A stretch of 64,000 nt of DNA from Paenibacillus assamensis DSM 18201 (lineage in GTDB: Bacteria > Bacillota > Bacilli > Paenibacillales > Paenibacillaceae). The notes below the pieces were generated by a model. That model did not search any database and had not been told where the DNA came from. It saw only the letters and a list, made by a program, of their open reading frames with translations. Shown here piece by piece: positions 41,957 through 50,468 of the stretch; the stretch's first letter is position 1, and every line of letters starts with the position of its first letter. The stretch spans positions 62,001 through 126,000 of the forward strand of contig NZ_AULU01000003.1 in NCBI RefSeq assembly GCF_000422445.1, in the 5' to 3' direction. The position numbers and the translations under genes are program-made.

Positions 41957-43192
41957 CTACACCCCTTTTCCTTCGGCAGCAGGTTCTTTTGCATCAACTG
42001 AAGCAGAATCAAGCTCGGCTATTTCTGCCTTCGCTTTAATCAAGGCTTGGTCCAAATCAGCAATAAGGTCATCAATATGCTCGATACCAACAGAGAAACG
42101 CAGCAAACGATCATCTACTCCAATAGCTTCGCGAATTTCCTGTGGGATGTCAGCATGTGTCTGCACAGCTGGGTATGTCATCAAAGATTCCACCCCACCC
42201 AGGCTCTCCGCGAAAGCAATTAGTCGAATATGGCGCAAAATAGGCTCTACATAGCGAGCATCTTTTAGACGGAATGAAAAGATCCCCGTATTACCCGACG
42301 ATTGACGCTGCTGAATCTCATATCCAGGATGATCTTCTAGTGCAGGATAGTACACCGCATCGACAGATTCATGATCACGAAGCCATACAGCCAATCTTGT
42401 CGCGTTGTATTCATGGCGCTCCATACGAATCGCAAGCGTCTTCATACCACGCATTAATTGATAGGCATCCGTTGGGCTTAACGTAGCTCCGATGGAATTA
42501 TGCAAAAATGCGATCTCCTCAGACAGTTCCTTACCTTTTGTTACAATTAATCCTGCTAGTACATCATTATGGCCGCCCAAATATTTTGTCGCGCTATGTA
42601 CGACAATATCAGCCCCCTGCTCTATAGGACGCTGGAAAAATGGAGTAAGCAAGGTGTTGTCTACGATTGTGAGCAAGTTGTGAGACTTTGCCCACTTTGC
42701 TACAGCTTCTACATCCGTAATCATCATCAATGGGTTTGTAGGTGTCTCGATTACAACTGCCTTTGTAGCTGGCGTACGCACAGCCTCCATTGCTTCGATA
42801 TCATTGGTATCTACATAGGAAGCATCTACACCAAAGCGCTTCATAATGCGCTCTAGCAAGCGATACGTACCTCCGTATAAATCTAAGGAAACGATCAAAT
42901 GATCGCCTTGGCTGAAAAGGGCAAAGACGGTCTGAAGCGCCGCCATGCCCGAACTACAGGCAAAGCCTGCATCTCCACGCTCTAACAATGCTGCTGCATC
43001 CTCAAGCACAGAACGAGTCGGATTTTTCGTACGCGTATAGTCGAATCCCGTACTTTGACCAAGTCGCGGGTGACGGTAAGCTGTCGAATGATAGATCGGA
43101 AAGTTCACCGCACCTGTCTTTGGCTCTGCAATCGAGCCGATTTGCGCTAACTGACTTTCAATTTTATATCCATTTTCATCACGTTCAATCAT
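41957..43192 (-). CDS. metI: Cystathionine gamma-synthase / O-acetylhomoserine thiolyase (MetI type)
   Basis: 411 residues, same fold as the next gene, with [58 protein letters not shown] and [15 protein letters not shown]. It joins activated homoserine with cysteine or sulfide. The frame extends 38 codons upstream into metA, but the ATG at 43192 overlaps the metA TGA as ATGA with GGAGC upstream, so that start is clear. An acidic, Ala-rich tail of about 20 residues after the conserved [10 protein letters not shown] end is unusual. It is the middle gene of metA-metI-metC. Confidence 0.88.
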   Translation of the reverse strand: MIERDENGYKIESQLAQIGSIAEPKTGAVNFPIYHSTAYRHPRLGQSTGFDYTRTKNPTRSVLEDAAALLERGDAGFACSSGMAALQTVFALFSQGDHLIVSLDLYGGTYRLLERIMKRFGVDASYVDTNDIEAMEAVRTPATKAVVIETPTNPLMMITDVEAVAKWAKSHNLLTIVDNTLLTPFFQRPIEQGADIVVHSATKYLGGHNDVLAGLIVTKGKELSEEIAFLHNSIGATLSPTDAYQLMRGMKTLAIRMERHEYNATRLAVWLRDHESVDAVYYPALEDHPGYEIQQRQSSGNTGIFSFRLKDARYVEPILRHIRLIAFAESLGGVESLMTYPAVQTHADIPQEIREAIGVDDRLLRFSVGIEHIDDLIADLDQALIKAKAEIAELDSASVDAKEPAAEGKGV

Positions 43193-44133
43193 TTTGCTCC
43201 CGCTCCTTCCATTCGATCGGCTGCCGTACCAAGTTGAAATGGCGTCTCTTGGTAGACATAGTAATTCAACCAATTGGAGAACAACAAATTCGCATGCGCT
43301 CTCCATGTAGAGTAAGGACGCTTTGTCGGATCGTCATTCGGATAATAATTTACCGGAATATCCATTTGCATGCCTTTTTGAATATCACGGTCGTATTCCC
43401 ATTTCAACGTCTCTGCGTCATATTCGGAGTGACCTGTAACAAATACTTGCTTGCCATCTTTACTTGCCGCCAAATACACACCGGCTTCTTCGGACGTGGA
43501 TATGATCTCTAAGCCCGGCGCTTTCTCCATATCTTCTACGCGAACTTCCGTATGACGAGATTGAGGTACGAGGAACTGTTCGTCGAAGCCTCGAGTTAAG
43601 CGGACATTTTGAGTACAGAGTGTATGGTTAAATACACCGAAACATTTCTTCTCCAACGGATGTTTAGGAACACCAAAGTGGTAATACAAACCTGCTTGAG
43701 AAGCCCAACAGATATGCAGCGTCGAAGTTACATGATGTTTAGACCACTCCATGATCTTGCAAAGCTCCTGCCAATAGGTCACTTCATGGAATTCCAACTG
43801 TTCTACTGGAGCTCCCGTAATAACTAAACCATCGAACAGCTCATCCTGTATATCTTCAAATGTCTTGTAAAACGATGTTAGATGCTCAGCGGACGTATTT
43901 TTAGAAGTGTGTGTTGCAGGATGCAGCAGTGTAACATCGACTTGCAATGGGGTGTTTCCAATTAATCTTAACAACTGCGTTTCCGTCGTTTCTTTGGTTG
44001 GCATCAAGTTCAAAATGATAATCTTCAGAGGTCGAATATCTTGTTGATAAGCACGCGTCTCATCCATCACAAAAATATTCTCTTGGGACAAAACTTCTTT
44101 AGCCGGCAAATGATCAGGAACTTTAATAGGCAT
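43189..44133 (-). CDS. metA: Homoserine O-acyltransferase (MetA family)
   Basis: 314 residues. It acylates homoserine at the start of methionine synthesis. The start [15 protein letters not shown] and the catalytic cysteine in [16 protein letters not shown] are clear, as are [13 protein letters not shown], the catalytic His in [13 protein letters not shown], and NYYPNDDP. In Bacillales MetA enzymes use acetyl-CoA more often than succinyl-CoA; the acyl donor cannot be settled here. AGGAGG lies 8 bases before the ATG, and a SAM-I riboswitch covers the leader. Confidence 0.95.
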   Translation of the reverse strand: MPIKVPDHLPAKEVLSQENIFVMDETRAYQQDIRPLKIIILNLMPTKETTETQLLRLIGNTPLQVDVTLLHPATHTSKNTSAEHLTSFYKTFEDIQDELFDGLVITGAPVEQLEFHEVTYWQELCKIMEWSKHHVTSTLHICWASQAGLYYHFGVPKHPLEKKCFGVFNHTLCTQNVRLTRGFDEQFLVPQSRHTEVRVEDMEKAPGLEIISTSEEAGVYLAASKDGKQVFVTGHSEYDAETLKWEYDRDIQKGMQMDIPVNYYPNDDPTKRPYSTWRAHANLLFSNWLNYYVYQETPFQLGTAADRMEGAGAK

Positions 44134-44227
44134 AACAAAAACCTCCTAAATCGATATGTCGTCCCTCATCTTGGACACCATGTTTTGCACAATCTGTTTA
44201 GAGGAGAAGTCACGGTGGTAAATGAAA

Positions 44228-44415
44228 CAAAAAAGACCTTTCTCTAGTAAGAAAGGTCGCTACTTATACATACTTGCGCCTCTCTCATCTCTCAGAACGA
44301 CCAAATGTCTATGACATCGGTATTCTGCAAGAATTAGCACCGCTGCGTTTCGCAATTGCTAACGCCGGTTGCCGGGTATCATCGGGCTTGTCCCTCCACC
44401 TACTCTTGATAAGAT
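44228..44415 (-). ncRNA. SAM-I (S-box) riboswitch of metA-metI-metC
   Basis: On the minus strand CTTATCAAGAGTAGGTGGAG begins at about 44414. GATGATACCCGGCAACC, the distal GAGAGATGAGAGAGG closing strand and a terminator (GACCTTTC/GAAAGGTC, 44258-44235, then TTTTTTG) follow. These are the core S-box elements. SAM binding would stabilise the aptamer and stop transcription before metA. Confidence 0.95.
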
Positions 44416-44680
44416 TGCATATGTTATGGAATTGTCTTCATGTGGACTTGGTAATAATTTAAAGCATGGGAAATGATTCCGTCAAGGGGGAAGAACCAAA
44501 AATCGTAAAAAATCATACAGTACTACTGTATACTTACGAATTTTCCAAGCACATCTGTAACGGAATATACGTAGTTGGCATTTGTTTAGTTCTTGAAACT
44601 AGGCAATCAAGGCGTATATACTAGACAAGTGCCAGGTGACTATCCAGTTGCACAAATATGAGGAAAGACACTAATAGCAG

Positions 44681-44863
44681 AGGTGAGTTCGCATGGAAGG
44701 CGACCCGAGGATAAGCAGTCGCGATTACGGACAACCGAATATGACGATTCGACGAGGACGTGCTGCATTTGCACACGGTTGTCGTCCAATGTTCGTGGGC
44801 ACATTATGTTTGTGTCACCTTTAGCTTAGTCTGATTGCTCATGCATGACTACATGTATTTTTT
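44681..44863 (+). ncRNA. Structured leader with terminator upstream of corA (candidate riboswitch)
   Basis: Nested complementary blocks suggest a branched RNA: AGGTGA (44681) with TCACCT (44815-44820), GCGAC (44700) with GTCGC (44718), GACAACCG (44730) with CGGTTGTC (44776), and inside the last, GTGC (44760) with GCAC (44771). About 20 bases downstream is ATGCATG-ACTA-CATGTAT followed by TTTTTT (44841-44863), a plausible intrinsic terminator about 105 bases before the corA start. Aptamer-like fold plus terminator suggests transcription attenuation. It does not match the Mg2+ M-box core as I know it. Confidence 0.5.
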
Positions 44864-44969
44864 CTGTATTTAAGCGCAGGCAAGACGAACGGACCGACAT
44901 CACTCCGGATGAATCGTCAAGTACAAGACGACACAAGCTACCCATGTAAGGTGGCAAGAAGGAGTGATT

Positions 44970-45908
44970 ATGATGAAGATTCGTCTCGTCAACGAAGGTA
45001 TATTTACACCCATTGATGATATTAATACTACATTAACCGCACCAGAAGAAGGCTTTTATTGGATTGATGCGGATTTGGATGACCTTGTCATACTCCAGCC
45101 ATTATTTCAAATGCACGACTTGGCTGTAGAGGACTGTTTGAATGATGAAGAACAGCGCCCAAAAATGGAAATATATGAAGGCCATTATTTTATCGTTATC
45201 AACAGTATTCGATTTGACGATGAAGAAATTTTTCTTCGCGCCTTGAACATATTTTTAGGCAAACATTATATCATCACCATTACCAAACAAAAAATTAATG
45301 AGCTCCGTACAGTTAAGCCTCTCTTGTGGGAACAAGAAGTAAGCTCCGCTGATCGGATGTTATATCTTGTTATAGATACAGTAGTTGACAGCTACTTCAA
45401 AGTTGCCGATCGAATTGAAGCTAAGATTGAAAATTTAGAAGAAGAAGTGCTCGTCAATGCTAAAAAATCACATTTGAACGAAATCATCAGTCTGCGCAGT
45501 GAAATATTGTGGGTGAAGAAAGAACTAGCACCTCAGAAAGAGCTGCTGCTTGTCCTTTACCGCAAAGATTTGCGGTTAATTGATGACAACTTGCAGAAAT
45601 ATTTCAGAGATATTTATGAAGATGCCGTTAAAGTTGCCGAGACATTCGATACATTCCGCGACTTAATGGCGAACTTACGAGAATCTTATCAATCCAGCAT
45701 TGCCAACCGCGCGAATGAAATTATGCGTGTATTTACAGCAATGACAACGATATTCATGCCACTGACGTTCATTACCGGTATATACGGAATGAACTTTGAT
45801 AATATTCCATTTATTCATTATAAGTATGGAGCCGTGTTCCTGATCGGATTTATGTTCATGCTTGGAACCATTATGCTCATCTGGTTCAAAAAGAAAGACT
45901 GGCTCTAA
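44970..45908 (+). CDS. corA: CorA-family magnesium/divalent cation transporter
   Basis: 312 residues. The large cytoplasmic N-terminal domain contains long helices (about 130-240). Two C-terminal membrane helices follow, with the selectivity motif GMN in ITGIYGMNFDN between them, and a short basic tail (WFKKKDWL). CorA forms a pentameric channel for Mg2+ (sometimes Co2+ or Ni2+) gated by cytoplasmic metal. AAGGAG at 44959-44964 serves ATG codons at 44970 or 44973; the GTG inside that site is not a likely start. It is monocistronic, with a structured leader upstream and a strong terminator downstream. Confidence 0.95.
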   Translation: MMKIRLVNEGIFTPIDDINTTLTAPEEGFYWIDADLDDLVILQPLFQMHDLAVEDCLNDEEQRPKMEIYEGHYFIVINSIRFDDEEIFLRALNIFLGKHYIITITKQKINELRTVKPLLWEQEVSSADRMLYLVIDTVVDSYFKVADRIEAKIENLEEEVLVNAKKSHLNEIISLRSEILWVKKELAPQKELLLVLYRKDLRLIDDNLQKYFRDIYEDAVKVAETFDTFRDLMANLRESYQSSIANRANEIMRVFTAMTTIFMPLTFITGIYGMNFDNIPFIHYKYGAVFLIGFMFMLGTIMLIWFKKKDWL

Positions 45909-45923
45909 TCTTACAGCAACTAT

Positions 45924-45948
45924 AGCCCGCGATTAACGCGGGCTTTTT
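45924..45948 (+). terminator. Terminator of corA
   Basis: AGCCCGCG/CGCGGGCT arms around ATTAA, followed by TTTTT on the plus strand. Confidence 0.9.
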
Positions 45949-45973
45949 CAATATCTGAATCATCCATTAAGCA

Positions 45974-47044
45974 TTATACAGCTTTGGCTTCAACATCCAC
46001 TCGCGACCTCGTTGAACTAGGTCGTGCGGATCCCTGCTCTGTTCGGCTGCTATTACGTATCTGCATACGAACGAGCCGTATGTATTCATAGCGTCGTTGA
46101 ATAATGGCAGAGGCATCCTTCAACGCTTCTTGGCCAAATGTTTGAATATAGATTGGCTTCAAATAATCCATACCTAGCTGCTGCAGCGAATCCCCAATCC
46201 GGGTGCGCATCTCCGTATCAATCTCACTCAGTACATGCTCCGCATAAGACATCATGTCATATCCTTCTTCAGACAATGCTTCAATACGAACAAGCAATTC
46301 GCGACGATCAACGTTCAAACGCTCCATAATCACTTCTGGCCCCAATTGCTGCTGGACAGCTTCGATTAAGGTTCGTTTATCAACAAGACGATTGAACTCA
46401 CCGGACATCTTCTGCTCCTCCTGCTGATATACCCATTGCAAAAATGCCGCAGGACCTACCGCTGCACTCACCCAGTCCAATGGAAATGTCGTCCTACGCG
46501 GAACCGGTGCTGTGATCGCCATAATGGCTTCACCATAGGTATGAACCTTAGCCTCTCCAAAGCCAGGAAGCTGCTTCAACTCTTCCAGCGTTTGTGGGAC
46601 GAACGCACTTACAAGCCGAAGCATACGATTCGTCGTAATCCAATAAGGTGCGCGGCGAATGGAAGAAGCGACTTCTTTGCGCCACTGCACCAACTTCTGA
46701 TACAGCTCCTCATCAACATGTAAGTCGCCAAAACAATGAATCCATTCGTTGCGCTCCTTCATCCGACGTTCATGCTGCTGCGTATCCGGTGTAAATCCAA
46801 GTGTTGGCTCATAGCCTTTGCGCATCAAGCTTGCAACACCTCGTCTAAGCGCCGCACACATTTCCGCCCATATATCTCCCTCATACCAAGTCGAATTGGC
46901 ATCCTCTGTCTGGTGATCCCAATCACCATCTTGTTCCCATAAAACAAGCCACTTCCCTTCCTCTTCACCCACTGTAACTAATCCACTCCGTACTTGTCCG
47001 GACACCTCTGCCCTTTCTAATCGCGACATCCATACAATAATCAT
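45974..47044 (-). CDS. HRDC-domain protein
   Basis: 356 residues. The N-terminal region has no recognised fold. An HRDC domain (about 120-195) shows WRKEVASSIRRAPYWITTNRMLRLV and LKQLPGFGEAKVHTYGEAIM. A C-terminal helical part contains a helix-turn-helix-like stretch (EVIMERLNVDRRELLVRIEALSEEG), similar to the RecQ-tail region. HRDC domains bind nucleic acid in RecQ helicases and RNase D; no helicase or nuclease domain is present here. Of two nearby ATGs, the second (47044) lies 7 bases after AAGGAG and is preferred. The promoter and strong terminator just upstream make its expression puzzling. Confidence 0.82.
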   Translation of the reverse strand: MIIVWMSRLERAEVSGQVRSGLVTVGEEEGKWLVLWEQDGDWDHQTEDANSTWYEGDIWAEMCAALRRGVASLMRKGYEPTLGFTPDTQQHERRMKERNEWIHCFGDLHVDEELYQKLVQWRKEVASSIRRAPYWITTNRMLRLVSAFVPQTLEELKQLPGFGEAKVHTYGEAIMAITAPVPRRTTFPLDWVSAAVGPAAFLQWVYQQEEQKMSGEFNRLVDKRTLIEAVQQQLGPEVIMERLNVDRRELLVRIEALSEEGYDMMSYAEHVLSEIDTEMRTRIGDSLQQLGMDYLKPIYIQTFGQEALKDASAIIQRRYEYIRLVRMQIRNSSRTEQGSARPSSTRSRVDVEAKAV

Positions 47045-47111
47045 GCTCATTCTCCTTTTTATCCATAATAATGTGTCATTCGTAACGCATCACAACGAAG
47101 GAATGATGCAT

Positions 47112-47160
47112 AAAAAAAGAAGCACCTCTCCTATGTCATCAGACATAAAAGAGGTGCTTC
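47112..47160 (-). terminator. Very strong hairpin terminator upstream of the HRDC gene
   Basis: GAAGCACCTCT and AGAGGTGCTTC form a perfect 11-base stem (47160-47150 and 47129-47119). Inside it, TATGTC-TGAT-GACATA forms a further 6-base stem, and TTTTTTT follows on the minus strand. No minus-strand gene ends here. Confidence 0.85.
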
Positions 47161-47180
47161 CTCATTCCGGTTATGAATTT
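47112..47180 (-). ncRNA. Putative small RNA or attenuator leader
   Basis: The consensus promoter at 47215-47187 should start transcription near 47180, and the strong terminator ends near 47112. The product would be an RNA of about 69 bases, nearly all hairpin. The HRDC gene begins 68 bases beyond, so it could also be an attenuated leader. Confidence 0.45.
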
Positions 47181-47186
47181 ATTTCC

Positions 47187-47215
47187 ATTATAGGCAATCA
47201 CATCATTGCTGTCAA
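47187..47215 (-). promoter_or_regulatory. Perfect consensus SigA promoter
   Basis: TTGACA (47215-47210), exactly 17 bases, then TATAAT (47192-47187) on the minus strand. Both boxes are perfect matches. Confidence 0.85.
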
Positions 47216-47299
47216 CGTTCTATCTAATCTGCGACATTCCCAATTCAACTCTGCTTATGCTATGATGGAACGTATTGAGAATGAGGAGGTACCAACCTT

Positions 47300-47596
47300 A
47301 TGAGCGCTGAGCCATTGGATTTCTTATCAGACTTTACCGAACAAACATCCACCCGCTTTGTCACGTTCATCGGTGAAAGTATGCATCGTTTCGATCTAGC
47401 TGTCACAACAACAAGCCGCTTCTACGGCAAGAAGCTTGTAACTGATCTCCAATCAGGATTGACAGCTATTCTTGGACAAGACGACCTTGAAGAGGAAGGA
47501 TATTTGGAATCATTTTATCGCCTTGAGGAAGATGCAGCAGAAGATTTGCGACGTTTCCTAGCTCTCGTCGTCGGAGAAGCACACTTCACAGATTAA
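47300..47596 (+). CDS. DUF3055-family protein
   Basis: 98 residues, soluble, acidic. TRFVTFIGESMHRFDLAV, the YGKKLVTDLQSG block and ILGQDDLEEEGYLE match the DUF3055 family of Bacillales, whose function is unknown. GGAGGT lies 9 bases before the ATG. A likely extended -10 (TG-C-TATGAT, 47261-47266) suggests a promoter of its own just upstream. It is divergent from the HRDC gene and convergent with the phosphodiester glycosidase gene, so it stands alone. Confidence 0.8.
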   Translation: MSAEPLDFLSDFTEQTSTRFVTFIGESMHRFDLAVTTTSRFYGKKLVTDLQSGLTAILGQDDLEEEGYLESFYRLEEDAAEDLRRFLALVVGEAHFTD

Positions 47597-47644
47597 TAGA
47601 CGTGATAGGGCACAGCATGAAAGTGAATATCACATGAACATAAT

Positions 47645-47710
47645 AAGAGCCTAATCGCATTGGTGTTGCAGCAATTGTAGCTGCATCTTTTCTAGCGCGA
47701 CTAGGCTCTT
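47645..47710. terminator. Long hairpin between convergent genes
   Basis: AAGAGCCTAATCGC (47645-47658) pairs with GCGACTAGGCTCTT (47697-47710), with a TGCAGC/GCTGCA hairpin inside. T-rich sequence follows in the plus direction. It lies between the stops of the DUF3055 and glycosidase genes and may serve both. Confidence 0.65.
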
Positions 47711-47722
47711 CGCCTATTTTAT

Positions 47723-48898
47723 TTATGATTTCGGTTGTTTAAACATAAGCACGTTACTAAGCAATCTTCCTGGTGAAGTAATCACTTTATTGTTTGCATA
47801 CAAACCAGTTGAAGCACCGCCGTCCAAGTTCATTGCCTGCTTAGCACCAAGCTGCTTCCATACTTCTGCCCACTGTTTCATCGTAGCGCTGCCTGTTGTC
47901 GCAAGCATAATCGAACCGTCTGGCATGATGCCAATTCCGCTTCGAGTAGCAGACAAGGTAAGTATTTTGTCTTGCTGGAAACCTTCTGCCTTTGGTTGAA
48001 GTGCAACACGGCCATCTTTCACTAAGCGAGGCCCTGCTCCTACCGCAGTTTGAACATCTTGCCAGTCGATGGCTTGTCCATCTTTATTCGTATATTCGAA
48101 GACTTGCGTTACTTTGTCGCCTTTCTTGAAACGCTCCGCCATTTTCTTCTCTTTACCTGTATAAACGAGTACATAACCATCTTTAGGAATCGGAACATTT
48201 TGACCGCTAGTTACCGAGGTTACTTGGCCATTGCGAACGGTAACTGCATTGCCGTATGCAAATCCGAGATGAGAACCGCGCATAGGCGTGAACATGATGG
48301 CCGAAGAGCTATTTTTAGCTGGCGTCCGATTGACGAAATAAGCATACCAGCCTTGCTCACGCGCCGTCTTCTCATTTGTCACGGTTCCACGCAATTTAAC
48401 CCGAAGCGTGTCCATCAAGGCAGAACCGTCTTGTCGGAATCCAATCGTAGTTCCGTGGTTGCCCACATGCTCGATACGACCGTTAATAATAACTGTGCCC
48501 CATGGCTCAGGTGCGCCATTGTACGCTTCAAAGAAAGTCGCATTAATTCCAGCAGTTGCTCGATGGTTGCGCATCATTTCATTTAAACTGGCAGCTGCCC
48601 CATATTTTCCTTTACCAAATGCCGCAGCAGGCACGTAGCCTTTAGGAACATGGACGGTTTGCACCGCGATCGAACGGCTGCCCACCTTTATAGACTTTGA
48701 GGAAACACGCGGCGCAGCCAGTTTGGGTTTGCTTGCGAGGGCAGTAGGCACTTCAAATTTCCCACCAACATTGCTTGATGCTGTAGGTACTGCATACGCA
48801 TTAGTCGGCACGAGCAACATCGACAGTGCTGCTACCATGGTTAACGATTTGAATACGCGATTTACTCGATTTCTACGATCAGACGTTTCCTTGTACAT
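47723..48898 (-). CDS. Secreted phosphodiester glycosidase (NAGPA-domain) protein
   Basis: 391 residues from the ATG at 48898. A basic N-terminus and signal peptide (KSLTMVAALSMLLVPTNAYA) precede a NAGPA/DUF2233 domain (about 100-390). It shows GINATFFEAYNGAPEPWGTV, AVGAGPRLVKDG, RSGIGIMPDGSIML and QAMNLDGGASTGLY. The domain is named after the enzyme that uncovers mannose 6-phosphate by cleaving a GlcNAc phosphodiester. Bacterial members such as YngK-associated or teichoic-acid enzymes are thought to act on wall glycopolymers. The frame extends 17 codons upstream, but GGAAGG about 10 bases before 48898 favours this start. Confidence 0.85.
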   Translation of the reverse strand: MYKETSDRRNRVNRVFKSLTMVAALSMLLVPTNAYAVPTASSNVGGKFEVPTALASKPKLAAPRVSSKSIKVGSRSIAVQTVHVPKGYVPAAAFGKGKYGAAASLNEMMRNHRATAGINATFFEAYNGAPEPWGTVIINGRIEHVGNHGTTIGFRQDGSALMDTLRVKLRGTVTNEKTAREQGWYAYFVNRTPAKNSSSAIMFTPMRGSHLGFAYGNAVTVRNGQVTSVTSGQNVPIPKDGYVLVYTGKEKKMAERFKKGDKVTQVFEYTNKDGQAIDWQDVQTAVGAGPRLVKDGRVALQPKAEGFQQDKILTLSATRSGIGIMPDGSIMLATTGSATMKQWAEVWKQLGAKQAMNLDGGASTGLYANNKVITSPGRLLSNVLMFKQPKS

Positions 48899-48946
48899 TT
48901 CATCTCTACCTTCCAAGTATATACTCATATGTACATATAGTATAAA

Positions 48947-48983
48947 CAAAAAGACAGCACATGTCTTCCAAAATGTGCTGTCT
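48947..48983 (-). terminator. Terminator of the 5'-3' exonuclease gene
   Basis: Perfect 11-base arms AGACAGCACAT and ATGTGCTGTCT with a 10-base loop, then TTTTTGTTT on the minus strand. Confidence 0.85.
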
Positions 48984-49002
48984 CTATAAAGTAATTCATG
49001 GA

Positions 49003-49899
49003 TTAAGATGTCATACCCAAGTACGAAATCATACTTTTCATTTCCAAGCGCTCGAACATCGTTCCAACTAGATCTCGATCAGGCTCGAAAAGACAGGATT
49101 CAATTTCACATTGCAGTGGGACGTCGCATTCAATACGAGCTAAGGAACGAGACAGATGCATCATCTCAAGGTCAGACTCAATCTTCGTTCGAACCCCTTT
49201 AGCCAACTCAGGCATATTGTCTAGTATGCCTTCAATGCTACCATACTGCTGGATAAGCTTCATAGCTGTCTTCTCACCGATGCCTCGTACGCCCGGATAG
49301 TTATCAGATGGATCACCCATAAGTGCCTTTACATCAATAACTTGCTCGGCTGTCAACTGACGCTCCTCCATTAAGAAATCAGGACTATACACGGCATAAT
49401 TGCCTTGTCCCTTTTTCATAATGATAACTTTTGTATATTCATGAACCAACTGCAGCATATCCTGATCACCGGTCAGCACCATCACGTTGAATTGTTCACG
49501 ATACTGACGAGCCAATGTACCAATACAATCGTCAGCCTCATAACCTTCACAAGAAATATTAGGAATATGGAAGGAATCCATCACATCTCGAATAAGTTGG
49601 AACTGCGGTACAAGATCTTCAGGACATTGTGGACGGTTCGCTTTATAATCTGTAAATTGCTCTGAACGGAATGTCTTGCTGCTCAAATCCCAACAACATG
49701 CAATGTGCGTTGGTTCAAAACGTTGTACAGCGTCCCAAAAATAACGCATAAAGCCAAAAACAGCATTTGTAGGCGTTCCGTCCTGCATACGACGGATTGA
49801 TCCGCCATAGGCTGTTGCATAGTAAGCTCTAAATAATAAAGCCATCCCGTCGACTAGAAGCAGGGAAGGTCTTTGTTCATTCATTTCATTTGTATTCAT
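49003..49899 (-). CDS. 5'-3' exonuclease (Pol I N-terminal/YpcP type)
   Basis: 298 residues, the size of a stand-alone 5' nuclease. LLLVDGMALLFRAYYAT begins the PIN-like fold; ACCWDLSSKTFRSEQFTDYKANRP, GYEADDCIGTLARQY and LTGDQDMLQLV supply the acidic metal ligands. The helix-hairpin-helix KALMGDPSDNYPGVRGIGEKTAMKLI holds DNA. It should remove RNA primers and flaps, complementing or replacing the 5' domain of DNA polymerase I. GAGGAG lies about 12 bases before the ATG. A lone gene with its own terminator. Confidence 0.92.
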   Translation of the reverse strand: MNTNEMNEQRPSLLLVDGMALLFRAYYATAYGGSIRRMQDGTPTNAVFGFMRYFWDAVQRFEPTHIACCWDLSSKTFRSEQFTDYKANRPQCPEDLVPQFQLIRDVMDSFHIPNISCEGYEADDCIGTLARQYREQFNVMVLTGDQDMLQLVHEYTKVIIMKKGQGNYAVYSPDFLMEERQLTAEQVIDVKALMGDPSDNYPGVRGIGEKTAMKLIQQYGSIEGILDNMPELAKGVRTKIESDLEMMHLSRSLARIECDVPLQCEIESCLFEPDRDLVGTMFERLEMKSMISYLGMTS

Positions 49900-50023
49900 C
49901 GTTGTAGGCGGCTCCTCTCTACTATCGTTGCATTAGTATAACATAGGCACTACGCTTGATCCGATAGAGGATGTTGCCAAAAGCGATACCATTACCCATA
50001 TACTTGCTATTGTTATTTAACTG

Positions 50024-50380
50024 CTATGACCATGCATCCGCATATTGATCTTCTTTAAAGCCAATCGTCGTCTTATTTCCATCCGTTACAATCGGGCGCT
50101 TAAGCAGTTTCCCATTTTCAGATAACAACTTAAACTGCTCTTCCACCGACATCCCCGGTAGCTTGTCCTTCAATTGCAGCGCTTTGTATACCTCACCAGA
50201 CGTATTAAACCATTTCTTAAGCTCCAAACCACTGCTTGCAACAAGTTTTTCCAACTCCTGAACAGTAGGAGGTTCCTCTACAATTGGGATTTGCTTGACG
50301 TTATGACCTTGATCCTTAAGCCATTTTACGGCTTTGCGGCATGTACTGCATTTCGAGTATTCATAAATAGTTAGATCCAT
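50024..50380 (-). CDS. ArsC/Spx-family thioredoxin-fold protein (YusI-like)
   Basis: 118 residues. IYEYSKCSTCRKAVKWL carries a CxxC at the start of a thioredoxin-like fold, with KKWFNTSGEVYKAL and LLKRPIVTDGNKTTIGFKED completing the ArsC/Spx pattern. B. subtilis YusI matches it best in length and blocks. Members include arsenate reductases and RNA-polymerase-binding regulators such as Spx and MgsR; there is no arsenic gene nearby, so neither role is settled. The frame starts nine codons further up, but GAGGAGA lies 8 bases before the ATG at 50380. Confidence 0.85.
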   Translation of the reverse strand: MDLTIYEYSKCSTCRKAVKWLKDQGHNVKQIPIVEEPPTVQELEKLVASSGLELKKWFNTSGEVYKALQLKDKLPGMSVEEQFKLLSENGKLLKRPIVTDGNKTTIGFKEDQYADAWS

Positions 50381-50468
50381 CGTACATTCTCCTCTCGAAT
50401 GTGCCACTGCATGCGGCTCTGTATTGCTAGCGGTCGTACGCTTATCATAAGCTTACTATTCCTGTCAT

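Noticed and set aside
43193-43306. Longer metI reading into metA
   Set aside because: The ATGA overlap with the metA stop and a nearby ribosome site set the start at 43192.
44681-44820. Mg2+ M-box (ykoK) riboswitch upstream of corA
   Set aside because: Only the short AGGTGAG matches; the conserved GCTCC and later M-box blocks are missing, so it is reported as a candidate unknown structure instead.
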